A stretch of DNA of 64,000 nt, from the NCBI GenBank assembly GCA_963827315.1, contig CAWHAL010000001.1, positions 186,001 to 250,000 on the forward strand, given 5' to 3'. Positions 42,259 through 51,445 of this stretch are shown here, piece by piece. Under the pieces are notes generated by a model. It saw only the letters and a list, made by a program, of their open reading frames with translations, was not told the DNA's origin and did no database searches. This stretch comes from CAVXEF01 sp963827315 (lineage in GTDB: Bacteria > Planctomycetota > Phycisphaerae > Sedimentisphaerales > Anaerobacaceae). Positions within the stretch are counted from its first letter, which is position 1, and every line of letters starts with the position of its first letter. The position numbers and the translations under genes are program-made.

Positions 42259-42806
42259 CATTTTTTGGCCTTTGATTTTTTCCGGCAAAGTTTTTCAGCC
42301 ATCAAAGAAGCATAGCTTTGGGGGATGTGCGTCAAATGTGCCAGTCCCAGACTGCTTTGCACATCGGCGATGTTCCGGTCATCGGGGCCTTCTATTTCGA
42401 CGAAACTACCCAACAAAGGCAGCTCGTCCAGACAAACTCTACAGTTTCCAAGCCGCCAAATTCGACGCTTTTTTTCGACAATCAACATCTGCTCATACCC
42501 AAGAGCCGAGAGCAGCTTCCTAATCGAATCGAGGTCTTTAACCTCAATCTCCAGCTCCTTTCTTTTCTTGAAGTTACCTTTCTCTTTGGCGCCTTTATAA
42601 GTTAAGAATACGTTTTCTTTGCCATCTGCAAACTGCTGCCGCAATCGAAGGCACTTGTCGGCTTTGGTAAAGTCTCCATTTGCATTATCGAAATAGTAAT
42701 CCTTCTGCAATTGCTCCTGCAAAAACTCGGCGCCCAACTCGGCTAATCTCTCTGCTGCCGTCTGAAGCGAATTGACCTTCAGCTTTGCTTCAATTTCAGT
42801 TCCCAT
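42258..42806 (-). CDS. CYTH-domain protein (class IV adenylate cyclase/thiamine-triphosphatase family)
   Basis: 182 residues. The N-terminal E-x-E-x-K motif (TEIEAKLKV) and the tunnel residues (LRLRQQ, LTYKG, ELEIEV, VCLDELPLLGSFVEIEG) define a CYTH triphosphate tunnel enzyme. The substrate may be ATP, thiamine triphosphate or polyphosphate and cannot be told from sequence. It lies between leuS (15 bases upstream) and the lipid kinase (TGATG overlap), so all three may be one transcript. Confidence 0.9.
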   Translation of the reverse strand: MGTEIEAKLKVNSLQTAAERLAELGAEFLQEQLQKDYYFDNANGDFTKADKCLRLRQQFADGKENVFLTYKGAKEKGNFKKRKELEIEVKDLDSIRKLLSALGYEQMLIVEKKRRIWRLGNCRVCLDELPLLGSFVEIEGPDDRNIADVQSSLGLAHLTHIPQSYASLMAEKLCRKKSKAKK

Positions 42807-42821
42807 AGATTGCTTAACAAT

Positions 42822-45377
42822 CTAAACGACTATATTGACCAAGCGGGATTTAATCACGATAATTTTTTTTGGTTTTCTACCGGATAAAACAGCGATTACT
42901 TTTGCACAGCCGAGCGCCTTTTGTTTTATCTGCTCTTCGTCAGCCTCGGCTGGGACTATGATTCTATCCTTTATTTTGCCATTGACCTGCACCGCAAGTT
43001 CAATTTCTTTTTCTTTGATAAGCTCTTTATCATACTGCGGCCAAGGCTCAAAGGAAAGGCTCTCCGTGTGGCCCAATCTTTCCCAAAGCTCTTCGGCTAT
43101 ATGCGGCGCGAACGGGGCAAGAATCAGGATGAAATTTTCGACGACCGATTTCGGCCGAACCTCCTGTTTACTCAGGTGGTTTACGAAAATCATCATCTGG
43201 CTGATAGCCGTGTTGAAGCCGAAACTTTCGATATCGTCGCCGACTTTTTTTATTGTCTGGTGCAACAGCCTGAGCGTCGCCTCGTCGGCATCGACTTGTT
43301 TTACCGATTCGTCAAGCTCACCGGTATCGGCGTCAATAATCATCCGCCAGGCTCTTTGCAGAAACCTGTGCACGCCTTCGACGCCCTGCATACTCCAGGG
43401 CTTTACTGCTTCCAACGGCCCCGTAAACATCTCATAGAGCCTCATCGAATCGGCGCCATAGTCGGCAACAATTTTATCTGGATTGACGACATTGCCGCGT
43501 GACTTGCTCATTTTCTGGCCGTCTTCGCCTAAAATCATTCCCTGATTGACGAGCTTCTTAAACGGCTCTTTTGTACTGACATAGCCGAGGTCGTAAAGCA
43601 GTTTATGCCAGAACCGCGAATACAAAAGGTGCAGGACAGCATGCTCAGCTCCGCCGATATACAAATCGACGGGCATCCAGTATTTTTCTTTTTTGCTGTC
43701 CCAGCCTCCGGCGTTGTTATCTGGGTCGATGTATCGCAGGTAATACCAGCAACTGCCTGCCCACTGAGGCATTGTATCTGTCTCGCGTTTTGCCTTTGAG
43801 CCATCAGGCAAAGTTACATTGACCCAATCGTCAATGCCTGCCAAAGGTGACCGGCCTGTTCCGCTCGGCTTATAATTTTCGACCTGCGGCAAAGTTAAAG
43901 GCAACTGCTGTTCGCTGAGTCCGACAACGCTATTGCTATCTGTGTGCAAAATCGGAAACGGCTCACCCCAGTACCGCTGCCTGCTGAAAAGCCAATCACG
44001 GAGTTTATAATTGACTGCCTTTTTGCCAAGTCCTTTTTCCTGGAGCCAGTTTGCAATCTGCTCTTTAAATTCTGCGGTTGGCAGGCCATTGAATCGGCCG
44101 CTGTTTATTGCCTTACCGTCACCGATGAAGCACAACCGACCTTTTTTAACCATCTCGGCCTGCTCAGCATCCTGCGGCTCAACGACCGGTATAATGAGCA
44201 GGTCAAACTTTTTGGCGAATTCGAAATCCCTTTCATCATGAGCGGGCACCGACATAATTGCTCCGGTGCCGTAGCTTATTAAGACGTAGTCGCTTATCCA
44301 GATTGGGATTTTTTTGTTATTAACCGGATTGATTGCGTAGGCGCCGGTGAAGACGCCGGTCTTTTCTTTCGCTAAATCAGTCCTGTCGAGGTCGCTTTTG
44401 CGAGCCGCCTCCTGGCGATATTTTTTTACGGCGGCACATTTATCCTTTGCTGTGATTACATCCACAAGCGGATGCTCAGGCGCCAGCACCATATAAGTTG
44501 CGCCAAAGAGCGTATCCGGCCTGGTAGTGAAAACGCGTATACAATCGTCTCGGCCATCAACTTTGAAATCGACCTCAGCACCAATACTTTTACCAATCCA
44601 GTCCTGCTGCAATTTTTTTATTGATTCGGGCCAATCCACCTCGGCTAAATCTTCGAGCAATCTCTCAGCATATTCTGTAATTCCCAGCATCCACTGTCGC
44701 ATCGGCTTTCTGATTACGGGGTGTCTACCTCTTTCACTTACGCCGCCGATTACTTCCTCGTTGGCCAGGACCGTGCCGAGCACCGGACACCAATTCACCG
44801 GCACCTCCGCCTCATAAGCAAGACGATGCTCATCTATGTACTGTCGTTTTTGCTCTTCAGTTAATCCCTTCGGAATACGCAACTGGTCAATCGGTTTGGC
44901 TTTTTGTTCAGCTTCATCAAAGTAACTATTAAAGAATTTCAGGAAAATCCACTGCGTCCACCTGTAATAATTCGGGTCGGTAGTATTAACCTCCCGCTGC
45001 CAATCATAGCTAAAGCCCAGCGATTTAATTTGTTTGCGTATGCGGGTGATATTCTTTTTTGTGGTTTCGGCGGGGTGCGTGCCGGTTTTAACGGCATATT
45101 GTTCAGCGGGCAGGCCAAAGGCGTCCCAGCCCATCGGATGCAGCACGTTAAAGCCTTTCATCCTTTTATAGCGGGCGATGATGTCGGTGGCGGTATAACC
45201 TTCCGGATGGCCGACATGCAGGCCGTCACTACTCGGATACGGGAACATATCCAGCACGTAATATTTATCCCTCGAATCATCGCAGTCGGCGGCCTGAAAG
45301 GTCCTGTTCTTTTCCCAGAACCGCTGCCATTTTTTTTCTATAGCATTGAAATCATAGCGGGACGTTTTCTCATCCAT
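42822..45377 (-). CDS. leuS: Leucyl-tRNA synthetase
   Basis: 851 residues, normal length. It charges tRNA-Leu. The class I signatures are FPYPSSDGLHVGHPEGY (HIGH) near residue 50 and KMSKSRGNVVNPD (KMSKS) near residue 640. The CP1 editing domain (about 230-420) has the T-rich TTRPDTLFGATY and the aspartate in SVPAHDERD. A tRNA-binding C-terminal domain follows. AAAGGAG precedes the ATG. A tRNA-Leu gene lies 35 kb away in the window. Confidence 0.98.
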   Translation of the reverse strand: MDEKTSRYDFNAIEKKWQRFWEKNRTFQAADCDDSRDKYYVLDMFPYPSSDGLHVGHPEGYTATDIIARYKRMKGFNVLHPMGWDAFGLPAEQYAVKTGTHPAETTKKNITRIRKQIKSLGFSYDWQREVNTTDPNYYRWTQWIFLKFFNSYFDEAEQKAKPIDQLRIPKGLTEEQKRQYIDEHRLAYEAEVPVNWCPVLGTVLANEEVIGGVSERGRHPVIRKPMRQWMLGITEYAERLLEDLAEVDWPESIKKLQQDWIGKSIGAEVDFKVDGRDDCIRVFTTRPDTLFGATYMVLAPEHPLVDVITAKDKCAAVKKYRQEAARKSDLDRTDLAKEKTGVFTGAYAINPVNNKKIPIWISDYVLISYGTGAIMSVPAHDERDFEFAKKFDLLIIPVVEPQDAEQAEMVKKGRLCFIGDGKAINSGRFNGLPTAEFKEQIANWLQEKGLGKKAVNYKLRDWLFSRQRYWGEPFPILHTDSNSVVGLSEQQLPLTLPQVENYKPSGTGRSPLAGIDDWVNVTLPDGSKAKRETDTMPQWAGSCWYYLRYIDPDNNAGGWDSKKEKYWMPVDLYIGGAEHAVLHLLYSRFWHKLLYDLGYVSTKEPFKKLVNQGMILGEDGQKMSKSRGNVVNPDKIVADYGADSMRLYEMFTGPLEAVKPWSMQGVEGVHRFLQRAWRMIIDADTGELDESVKQVDADEATLRLLHQTIKKVGDDIESFGFNTAISQMMIFVNHLSKQEVRPKSVVENFILILAPFAPHIAEELWERLGHTESLSFEPWPQYDKELIKEKEIELAVQVNGKIKDRIIVPAEADEEQIKQKALGCAKVIAVLSGRKPKKIIVIKSRLVNIVV

Positions 45378-45552
45378 TTATTACTCAACTCCTTTTTAAC
45401 TCGATACTTCGAGCAACAATTATATTGAGGATTGATACCATCGTCAAGTCTGCGGTCCGTTTGCAACCTGCTGATGATTGCCATGAAAAAAAATGCTTGT
45501 TTTTGCAGTAAGGATAGGCATAATGCTGCTGGTGACGAAGTGATGATTTTGT

Positions 45553-45569
45553 ATCCGCCGCAGGCGGAT
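45553..45569. repeat. GC palindrome repeat upstream of DUF2344 gene
   Basis: A 17-base perfect palindrome with centre GCA. If the DUF2344 gene started at the upstream TTG, the palindrome would encode part of it; the later ATG at 45606 avoids this. Confidence 0.8.
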
Positions 45570-45605
45570 AAAACTATGCTGGGAACACAAGACGGCAGAA
45601 AAGAT

Positions 45606-46334
45606 ATGCATATAAGAGGTTCGAAGTGCGATAGCGGCTGTGCCGCCGGAGCTGATGCGGAAAGTGCAGCTGTTCTGATAAAATTCAGAATCGTGGACAG
45701 CTTGAGGTTTCTCTCACACGTGGAAACACTGAGGGTTTTCCAGCGGGCCTGCGTCCGGGCGGGGATAGAAATTCAGTACACAGAGGGTTTCAACCCCCAC
45801 CCGAAACTATCTCTTCCTTTGCCGAGAACCGTCGGGGTGGAATCGGAGGACGATTTGCTGCAGCTGAAAGTGCACATGGGTCAACGAATAAAAAATCAGT
45901 CCGCGACCTCACCTTTCGATTGTGAGCAACTCAAGAGAAGACTTTCGGATGAACTGCCGCAGGGCTGCCAATTGCTTACAGTAAGCCTGGCAAAAGACAA
46001 AGCTTCATTGCAGCCGAGGTTGGCTACGTACATACTGCCGGTAAAAAAAGAGCACATCAACGAGAAACTAAAGGCTGCTATTAAGCGTTCGCTGGCAAGT
46101 GAAAGCCTCAGTTTGCAGCGTCGGATAAATGATAAAAAATTGAGGTCCAAAACTGTGGATGTCAGAGGTTTTCTGAAATCGATTCGTGTAGACGAAGCGG
46201 TTGTCATAGTCGAATGCGGGGTCAGTTCTGCCGGCTCGATACGAGTGGATGAGATTTTAGAGCTGCTCGAGCTGGACGCGGAGAAATTAGCTGGGCCGAT
46301 AAGGCGGGCAGCAGTGGAATGGCAAAGCAACTGA
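45606..46334 (+). CDS. DUF2344 / TIGR03936-family protein
   Basis: About 242 residues from the ATG at 45606; the frame extends to a TTG at 45432, but the conserved domain starts at VLIKFRIVDSLRFLSHVETLR and an intergenic palindrome occupies 45553-45569. FQRACVRAGIEIQYTEGFNPHPKLSLPLPRTVG-type residues are the hallmark of DUF2344. In many bacteria this domain is fused to or beside a radical SAM protein and precedes RNase E/G. Here RNase G follows after 31 bases, as expected. Function unknown. Confidence 0.82.
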   Translation: MHIRGSKCDSGCAAGADAESAAVLIKFRIVDSLRFLSHVETLRVFQRACVRAGIEIQYTEGFNPHPKLSLPLPRTVGVESEDDLLQLKVHMGQRIKNQSATSPFDCEQLKRRLSDELPQGCQLLTVSLAKDKASLQPRLATYILPVKKEHINEKLKAAIKRSLASESLSLQRRINDKKLRSKTVDVRGFLKSIRVDEAVVIVECGVSSAGSIRVDEILELLELDAEKLAGPIRRAAVEWQSN

Positions 46335-46365
46335 TTTTCGAAAAATTAGTCGGGATGGATGAACG

Positions 46366-47892
46366 ATGGCAAGAGAGATGCTTATAAATGTGGCTGAGAG
46401 CGAAGAATGCCGAGTGGCTGTGGTTGAGGACAGCGCGCTCGAAGAGCTGTACATAGAAAGGGCAAGTCGAGGCCGGTATGTCGGCAATATCTACAAAGGC
46501 AGAGTGGTAAATGTTGAGTCAGCCATCCAGGCGGTGTTCGTAGATTTCGGCGCGGCCAGGAACGGTTTTCTGCACATCAGCGACCTTCACCCCCGATATT
46601 TTCCCAAAGCTGACGGCAGCCGAACCGAAACTGTCGGGCATCGAAAATCACTAAGGCTTCGCCAACCCATACAAAACTGCCTTCACAAGGGCGATGAAGT
46701 CATTGTTCAGGTAACCAAAGAAGGGATAAACACCAAAGGGCCGACCCTCAGTACATATCTTGCGCTGGCGGGCAAATTTCTGGTTATGATGCCGTGGATG
46801 CGAAAACACGGGATTTCCCACAAAATCGAAGATGAGAAGGAGCGTGCTCGGCTGCGGGAGATGCTCGAGGAAAGCAGACCGCCGCAGGGGCACGGCTTTA
46901 TCATCAGAACAGCCGGCCGGGGATGCTCAAGAAGGGATATGCTCAGGGATTTGAAGTATCTCGAGCGGCTGTGGGGCACTGTTCAGAAACGGATGAAAAG
47001 CGAGAAAGCTCCCGCGGAGCTCTATCGCGAATCGGACCTGGTTATTCGAACACTCAGAGATGTGTTTAACAGCAAAATCAGCGCGGTAATATGTGACTCG
47101 GAAAATGTGGTCCGCAAAATCAAGGACTTTTTTTCACAGGCTTACCCGCGTCTTGAGCGCAGAGTTGTCTATTATGACGGCAAAATTCCGCTTTTTCATA
47201 AGTATAAAATTGAAGATGAGATTGCGAAGGTTCAGTCTCGCACAGTGGAACTTAGAGAAGGCGGCTCAATCGTGATAGAACAGACGGAGGCGCTGGTGGC
47301 CATAGATGTCAACAGCGGACGATACCGCAGAGACCAGAGCGCCGAACAGACGGCGTATAGAATCAATACGGAGGCGGCAACTGAGATTGCGCGGCAACTG
47401 CGACTGCGCGACCTCGGGGGACTTATAATCTGCGATTTCATCGATATGCGCAACGAGAAACACCGCAGAGATGTGGAAAGGACCTTCCGGACGGCAGTCA
47501 AGGCCGACCGGGCAAGGTCAAAAATACTGAGAATAAGCAGTTTCGGAGTGGTGGAAATGACCCGCCAGAGAATGCGTCCATCGCTGCAGTCGGCAATCTA
47601 CCTGGCGTGTCCGAACTGCGGAGGCACAGGATTCGTCAAAAGCCACGAGTCACTGGCCCTCGATGTCATCAGGCTGCTAACTCTTTCGGCTGCGAAGGAC
47701 CAGGTCAAGCGTATCGAGCTGTTTGTCCCGCCGGAAGTTGCCGAATATCTGCATAACGAAAAAAGAACTGCAATTGCACACATTGAGCAGCTCAATGACA
47801 AACGCATAATAATTCATTCTGCGACAAACTACACCGGCGAACAACTCGAACTGGTATGTTATAACCAAAGGGGCAGTATAGTAAAATTATGA
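46366..47892 (+). CDS. rng: Ribonuclease E/G
   Basis: 508 residues. An S1 domain (about 35-130: GNIYKGRVVNVESAIQAVFVDFG) precedes the catalytic core. The magnesium-binding aspartates are in VAIDVNSG and ICDFIDM, and the zinc-link sequence CPNCGGTG is present. There is no long C-terminal scaffold, so it is RNase G-like. The enzyme cuts single-stranded RNA in rRNA and mRNA processing. It follows the DUF2344 gene. Confidence 0.95.
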   Translation: MAREMLINVAESEECRVAVVEDSALEELYIERASRGRYVGNIYKGRVVNVESAIQAVFVDFGAARNGFLHISDLHPRYFPKADGSRTETVGHRKSLRLRQPIQNCLHKGDEVIVQVTKEGINTKGPTLSTYLALAGKFLVMMPWMRKHGISHKIEDEKERARLREMLEESRPPQGHGFIIRTAGRGCSRRDMLRDLKYLERLWGTVQKRMKSEKAPAELYRESDLVIRTLRDVFNSKISAVICDSENVVRKIKDFFSQAYPRLERRVVYYDGKIPLFHKYKIEDEIAKVQSRTVELREGGSIVIEQTEALVAIDVNSGRYRRDQSAEQTAYRINTEAATEIARQLRLRDLGGLIICDFIDMRNEKHRRDVERTFRTAVKADRARSKILRISSFGVVEMTRQRMRPSLQSAIYLACPNCGGTGFVKSHESLALDVIRLLTLSAAKDQVKRIELFVPPEVAEYLHNEKRTAIAHIEQLNDKRIIIHSATNYTGEQLELVCYNQRGSIVKL

Positions 47893-47971
47893 GTCGGCAT
47901 CTCGTATATGCTGCATCCATCGGAGACTGCGGTTGAGGGCAGCGTAAGTCTGTCGGGCCGCGGAGATGCAA

Positions 47972-48523
47972 ATGGGACGGAAACGTAAATTCGACCTTGC
48001 TGATATACAATTGTTGGTCCTCGACGTTGACGGTGTTTTAACCGATGGGACACTGATAATCAACGCCGACGGAAGCGAAAGCAAATCCTTCAATGCACTC
48101 GACGGCCACGGGATTCGAATGTGGCAAAGAGCGGGTCTGAAGGTCGCCTTTTTAAGCGGCAGAAGCTGCGAGCCGACAAAACATCGTGCCGAGGAGCTCG
48201 AGGTGGACTACTACTTCCAGAATTGCTTCGACAAGCTGCCGATACTCAAGGAACTTCTCGAAAAGTCAGGAATCCGCAAGGAGGCTGTTGCTTACATCGG
48301 TGACGATTTGCCGGATTTGCCGGTGATGAGATATGTGGGATTCGGAGTAGCTGTTGCCAACGCCACCGATGAGGTCAAGCGTTACGCTGATTACGTAACC
48401 AGCCGAGAAGGCGGAAACGGCGCGGTGCGGGAAGTGATTGAATACATCCTTAAAAAAACCGGCAGGTGGCAGCAGTTGATGGAAAGATATTTGGCGGACC
48501 ACCAGACCGTATGTCCGCCATAG
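47972..48523 (+). CDS. kdsC: KdsC-like HAD phosphatase (Kdo-8-phosphate phosphatase)
   Basis: 183 residues from the ATG at 47972, six bases after GGAG; an upstream ATG at 47966 is too near. HAD motifs: LVLDVDGVLTDG (nucleophile Asp and acid-base Asp), LSGRS, K in the RHRAEEL region and GDDLPDLPVM. The length and NCFDKLPILKEL are typical of the KdsC subgroup, which releases Kdo from Kdo-8-phosphate. The last codons and stop (VCPP-stop) are encoded by a GC palindrome, so the C-terminus has been altered by repeat insertion. Confidence 0.88.
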   Translation: MGRKRKFDLADIQLLVLDVDGVLTDGTLIINADGSESKSFNALDGHGIRMWQRAGLKVAFLSGRSCEPTKHRAEELEVDYYFQNCFDKLPILKELLEKSGIRKEAVAYIGDDLPDLPVMRYVGFGVAVANATDEVKRYADYVTSREGGNGAVREVIEYILKKTGRWQQLMERYLADHQTVCPP

Positions 48524-48528
48524 GCGGA
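48514..48528. repeat. GC palindrome forming the kdsC stop
   Basis: TCCGCCATAGGCGGA overlaps the 3' end of the kdsC frame and supplies its TAG stop. Confidence 0.8.
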
Positions 48529-48573
48529 TAAAAATGACGTTTTCTGCAAGAGTGATGGATAAATAAAACTGCC

Positions 48574-50727
48574 ATGATTTTCAGGTCACGAAAATTATCT
48601 ATATGGGTTGTCTCGTTCGGGGCTGTGCTGATGGTATTTCTGCTTTACAGTCTGTCAAGCCGGACGCCACGAATTGAGATAGATATCGGCCCGGAGGCAG
48701 TCAACACGGACAGCAACTTCGGCGGTGAGGTAGGCGTTGTCGGCGGGGTGGGGGTTGGGCAGGTCGAAACAGCCAGATTCACGACCTTAAATAAGGATAA
48801 GCAAATAGAACGGGAATTCGGATTTGAGAGACTGCTGCACGAGAGCGGCAACGAATGGGCAATTGAAAAGCCATTTATGAACATTTTTAGGCCGAGCTTC
48901 AAATGTTACATTACAGCCGAGGAAGGGGACGTTCAGGTCGAGACGGCTGCTGGTAAAACCAGCCCCAAAGACGCGAAACTCCGCGGAAACGTGGTCATCC
49001 ATATTGTGCCTGAAAAAAACAGCAAGATGGGGGAAGGTTTCATCTATCTCGACGATGTCACTTATATCAGTGAAAAATCTCAGTTCTCGACTGATGGGCC
49101 TGTCAAATTCGCTTCTGCCGATGTGCAAATGTTCGCCACCGGCATGGAACTTGTCTATAACGAGGCGCAGGAAAAGCTTGATTTTTTAAGAATAATCAAG
49201 TTAGAAAGTCTGCACATAAAACCATCTTCGCAGGCGTCGCTGTTTTCATCGCGAAGGCCCGGGAGCGCCGGCCCAGCCGATGCCAACAGCAAGATTCAAC
49301 CGAAGGAAGGGACACCTGAAACAGGCGTCGCCGGTGCCGCCGGCAAAGAGCCGACCGAGCAGGCCAAAGGACGAAAATACAGATGTCTGTTCAGCAAAAA
49401 TGTTTTTGTAAACCACCCTGAGCAGGTAATCTTCACTGATGAGCTTTTCATTGACAATATATTTGAGCCGAAAGGCCCCGCCTCGTCGTCCACCGAGGTT
49501 GAGCCAACTGCTGTGGAAGGCGGGAAAATTCCGCTGCCCGATGCCAACAGGCAAAACATCGCAGGTGGACCAGGCAAGCCAGAGCAACGGGACAAAACCT
49601 CAACCGATATTGTTGTTACATGCGACAACGGCATTTTTATTACGCAGATGGACTCAACAAAGGTGTATGGGAGTTCTATTGAACCGCCTGCTGCTGAGAA
49701 TACTATAGAGAAATGGAAAACTTTGATAAATTCCATCGATATCAATGAGAGGCCCACCTTCGTTGCTCAAAGAATTGATTACAACTACGACCCCTCTGCA
49801 GGAGACATTACTGCCAGTGGCTCATCGGAACTTAAGTTCTATGCAAACGATGTGGCCGGTTCGCCAAATTCGGTTCCGGTGACGGTTACTACAGAGAAGA
49901 AGGCCACATTTTTGCCGGCTGAAAACAAGGCTGTTTTCGAAGGTGATTGCGTCTGCAAAATGTTCCGGGCCGATTCCGGCATCGAGCAAGAGTATATGCT
50001 GTCGGCGCCGAGGCTGACGATAAATTTATACAGGGACAAAAAGAAAAGCTCGGGAGGCAGCGTAAACGCTATCGAGTATTTGACGGCTGATAACGGTGTG
50101 GTTCAGCTTGCGAACGCAAGATGGAAAGCGCCGGCGGAAGCCAAAAAGCTGCTGGGCTTTATAAAGCTGAAGTGCCACAGGTTCGATTACGACCCTGCTA
50201 AGCAGTTGTTTTTAGCCAGCGGGCCGGACGGCTTAATCGCCGCTGACCATTCCAAGATAATCCAACAGAGGCAGAGAAAAAAATCAGAGAAATTCAGCCT
50301 GAGCCAACCCTGCTATGCGGTTTTGCGGGACTTCGACACACTAAAGTACCATTTAGACTCCGACCACCTTGTCGCCGATTCGAATCTGGGCCAGATGCTT
50401 ATCGATTATTTCCCTATCGTTGACGGCAAAGAAGGTGAACATGTCGAGGCCGGCACCAGCCACGTAGAGGCGGTCCTCTACGAAACCACTGAGAGAAAAC
50501 TCGAACTTTCGACACTCAGCGCCACAGACGGCATCAGCTATCGGGAAAAAGACAGGCAATTCGCGGGAAGCAAATTATTCTACAACGCCAACAAGTCCTT
50601 GATGACAATCCTCGGCAACGAGACACAACCTTGCCTCTACAACGGTGCACACGTCGACCAGATAGAGTATAACCTGAAAAGCGATACTGTTAAAACGATG
50701 ATAACCGGCCCCGGCCAATTGCAGTAG
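48574..50727 (+). CDS. LptC/LptA-like lipopolysaccharide-transport protein
   Basis: 717 residues. A single N-terminal membrane helix (IWVVSFGAVLMVFLLYSL) anchors a large periplasmic part with repeated beta-strand patterns like the OstA/LptC jellyroll (AKLRGNVVIHI, ITASGSSELKFYAND, VFEGDCVCKMFRADSG). It is much longer than LptC (about 190). Several OstA-like repeats are probably strung together, with a Pro/Gly-rich linker near residues 225-270. It follows kdsC, which supports a role in carrying LPS across the envelope. Confidence 0.7.
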   Translation: MIFRSRKLSIWVVSFGAVLMVFLLYSLSSRTPRIEIDIGPEAVNTDSNFGGEVGVVGGVGVGQVETARFTTLNKDKQIEREFGFERLLHESGNEWAIEKPFMNIFRPSFKCYITAEEGDVQVETAAGKTSPKDAKLRGNVVIHIVPEKNSKMGEGFIYLDDVTYISEKSQFSTDGPVKFASADVQMFATGMELVYNEAQEKLDFLRIIKLESLHIKPSSQASLFSSRRPGSAGPADANSKIQPKEGTPETGVAGAAGKEPTEQAKGRKYRCLFSKNVFVNHPEQVIFTDELFIDNIFEPKGPASSSTEVEPTAVEGGKIPLPDANRQNIAGGPGKPEQRDKTSTDIVVTCDNGIFITQMDSTKVYGSSIEPPAAENTIEKWKTLINSIDINERPTFVAQRIDYNYDPSAGDITASGSSELKFYANDVAGSPNSVPVTVTTEKKATFLPAENKAVFEGDCVCKMFRADSGIEQEYMLSAPRLTINLYRDKKKSSGGSVNAIEYLTADNGVVQLANARWKAPAEAKKLLGFIKLKCHRFDYDPAKQLFLASGPDGLIAADHSKIIQQRQRKKSEKFSLSQPCYAVLRDFDTLKYHLDSDHLVADSNLGQMLIDYFPIVDGKEGEHVEAGTSHVEAVLYETTERKLELSTLSATDGISYREKDRQFAGSKLFYNANKSLMTILGNETQPCLYNGAHVDQIEYNLKSDTVKTMITGPGQLQ

Positions 50728-50733
50728 GTTTCT

Positions 50734-51435
50734 TCAGCGGCAAAGCTCCTGCAGGTCATTTATACTCAGTTCGCTGAGGCAATCGACCACCTTCTCTGCC
50801 GGAATCAACTGCGGGACATCGTAGGAATTTGTAACAGCGACCTGATGCATACCCGCCGCTTTGGCGGCTTCAAGCCCCCAGTGCGAATCTTCAATTACGA
50901 CGCACTGGTCCGACGCAATCGGGTTTTCGCTTTTTTCTCCGCAGGATGCCTTATGGCAGTTGAGCTTCTGCAAAGTCAGCAATAGTCCATCCGGTGCGGG
51001 TTTGCCTCTTCTTATCTGCTCAGCGGAAACTATACAATCGAAAAAGTGTCTCAGTTGTGCACCTTCGAGTATCAAATTAATTTCCGTAAGAAGCGCTCCA
51101 GAACATATAGCCATCGGTATATTGTTTTGCCTGAGCATCTCGAGGAAGTCACGTACGCCTTCGATAATTCTGCCTTCGGTCATTGCCAGCTTTTCGTACA
51201 ACTGCTTTTTCTCTTCGAGAGCCTGCTGTATTTGCTGACCGTCAAGTCGAAGCCGGCCTTTTTGCTGAAGCTCCTTAAAAAAATCGAGGTCTGAAAGGCC
51301 GAGATAATACTGATAGTAATCCTTTTTCGTCATCTGGAAGCCGAACTTAGCAAGCACTTTATTCAACGAACGAAAGTGCAGTATCTCCGAATCTGTTATC
51401 ACCCCATCGAAATCAAGTATGACTGCTCGAAGCAT
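50734..51435 (-). CDS. HAD-superfamily hydrolase, beta-phosphoglucomutase-like
   Basis: 233 residues. AVILDFDGVITDSE carries the nucleophile and acid-base aspartates; a helical cap follows, then ICSGALL, KPAPDG (Lys) and VVIEDSHWGLEAAKAAG (metal-binding Asp). The arrangement matches beta-phosphoglucomutase or small sugar-phosphate phosphatases. Substrate unknown. It is convergent with the LptC-like gene (six bases apart). Confidence 0.88.
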   Translation of the reverse strand: MLRAVILDFDGVITDSEILHFRSLNKVLAKFGFQMTKKDYYQYYLGLSDLDFFKELQQKGRLRLDGQQIQQALEEKKQLYEKLAMTEGRIIEGVRDFLEMLRQNNIPMAICSGALLTEINLILEGAQLRHFFDCIVSAEQIRRGKPAPDGLLLTLQKLNCHKASCGEKSENPIASDQCVVIEDSHWGLEAAKAAGMHQVAVTNSYDVPQLIPAEKVVDCLSELSINDLQELCR

Positions 51436-51445
51436 GGCTTTTCCC

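Noticed and set aside
5871..48528. CRISPR array made by the repeated palindrome
   Set aside because: Copies are kilobases apart with no regular spacers and no cas genes.
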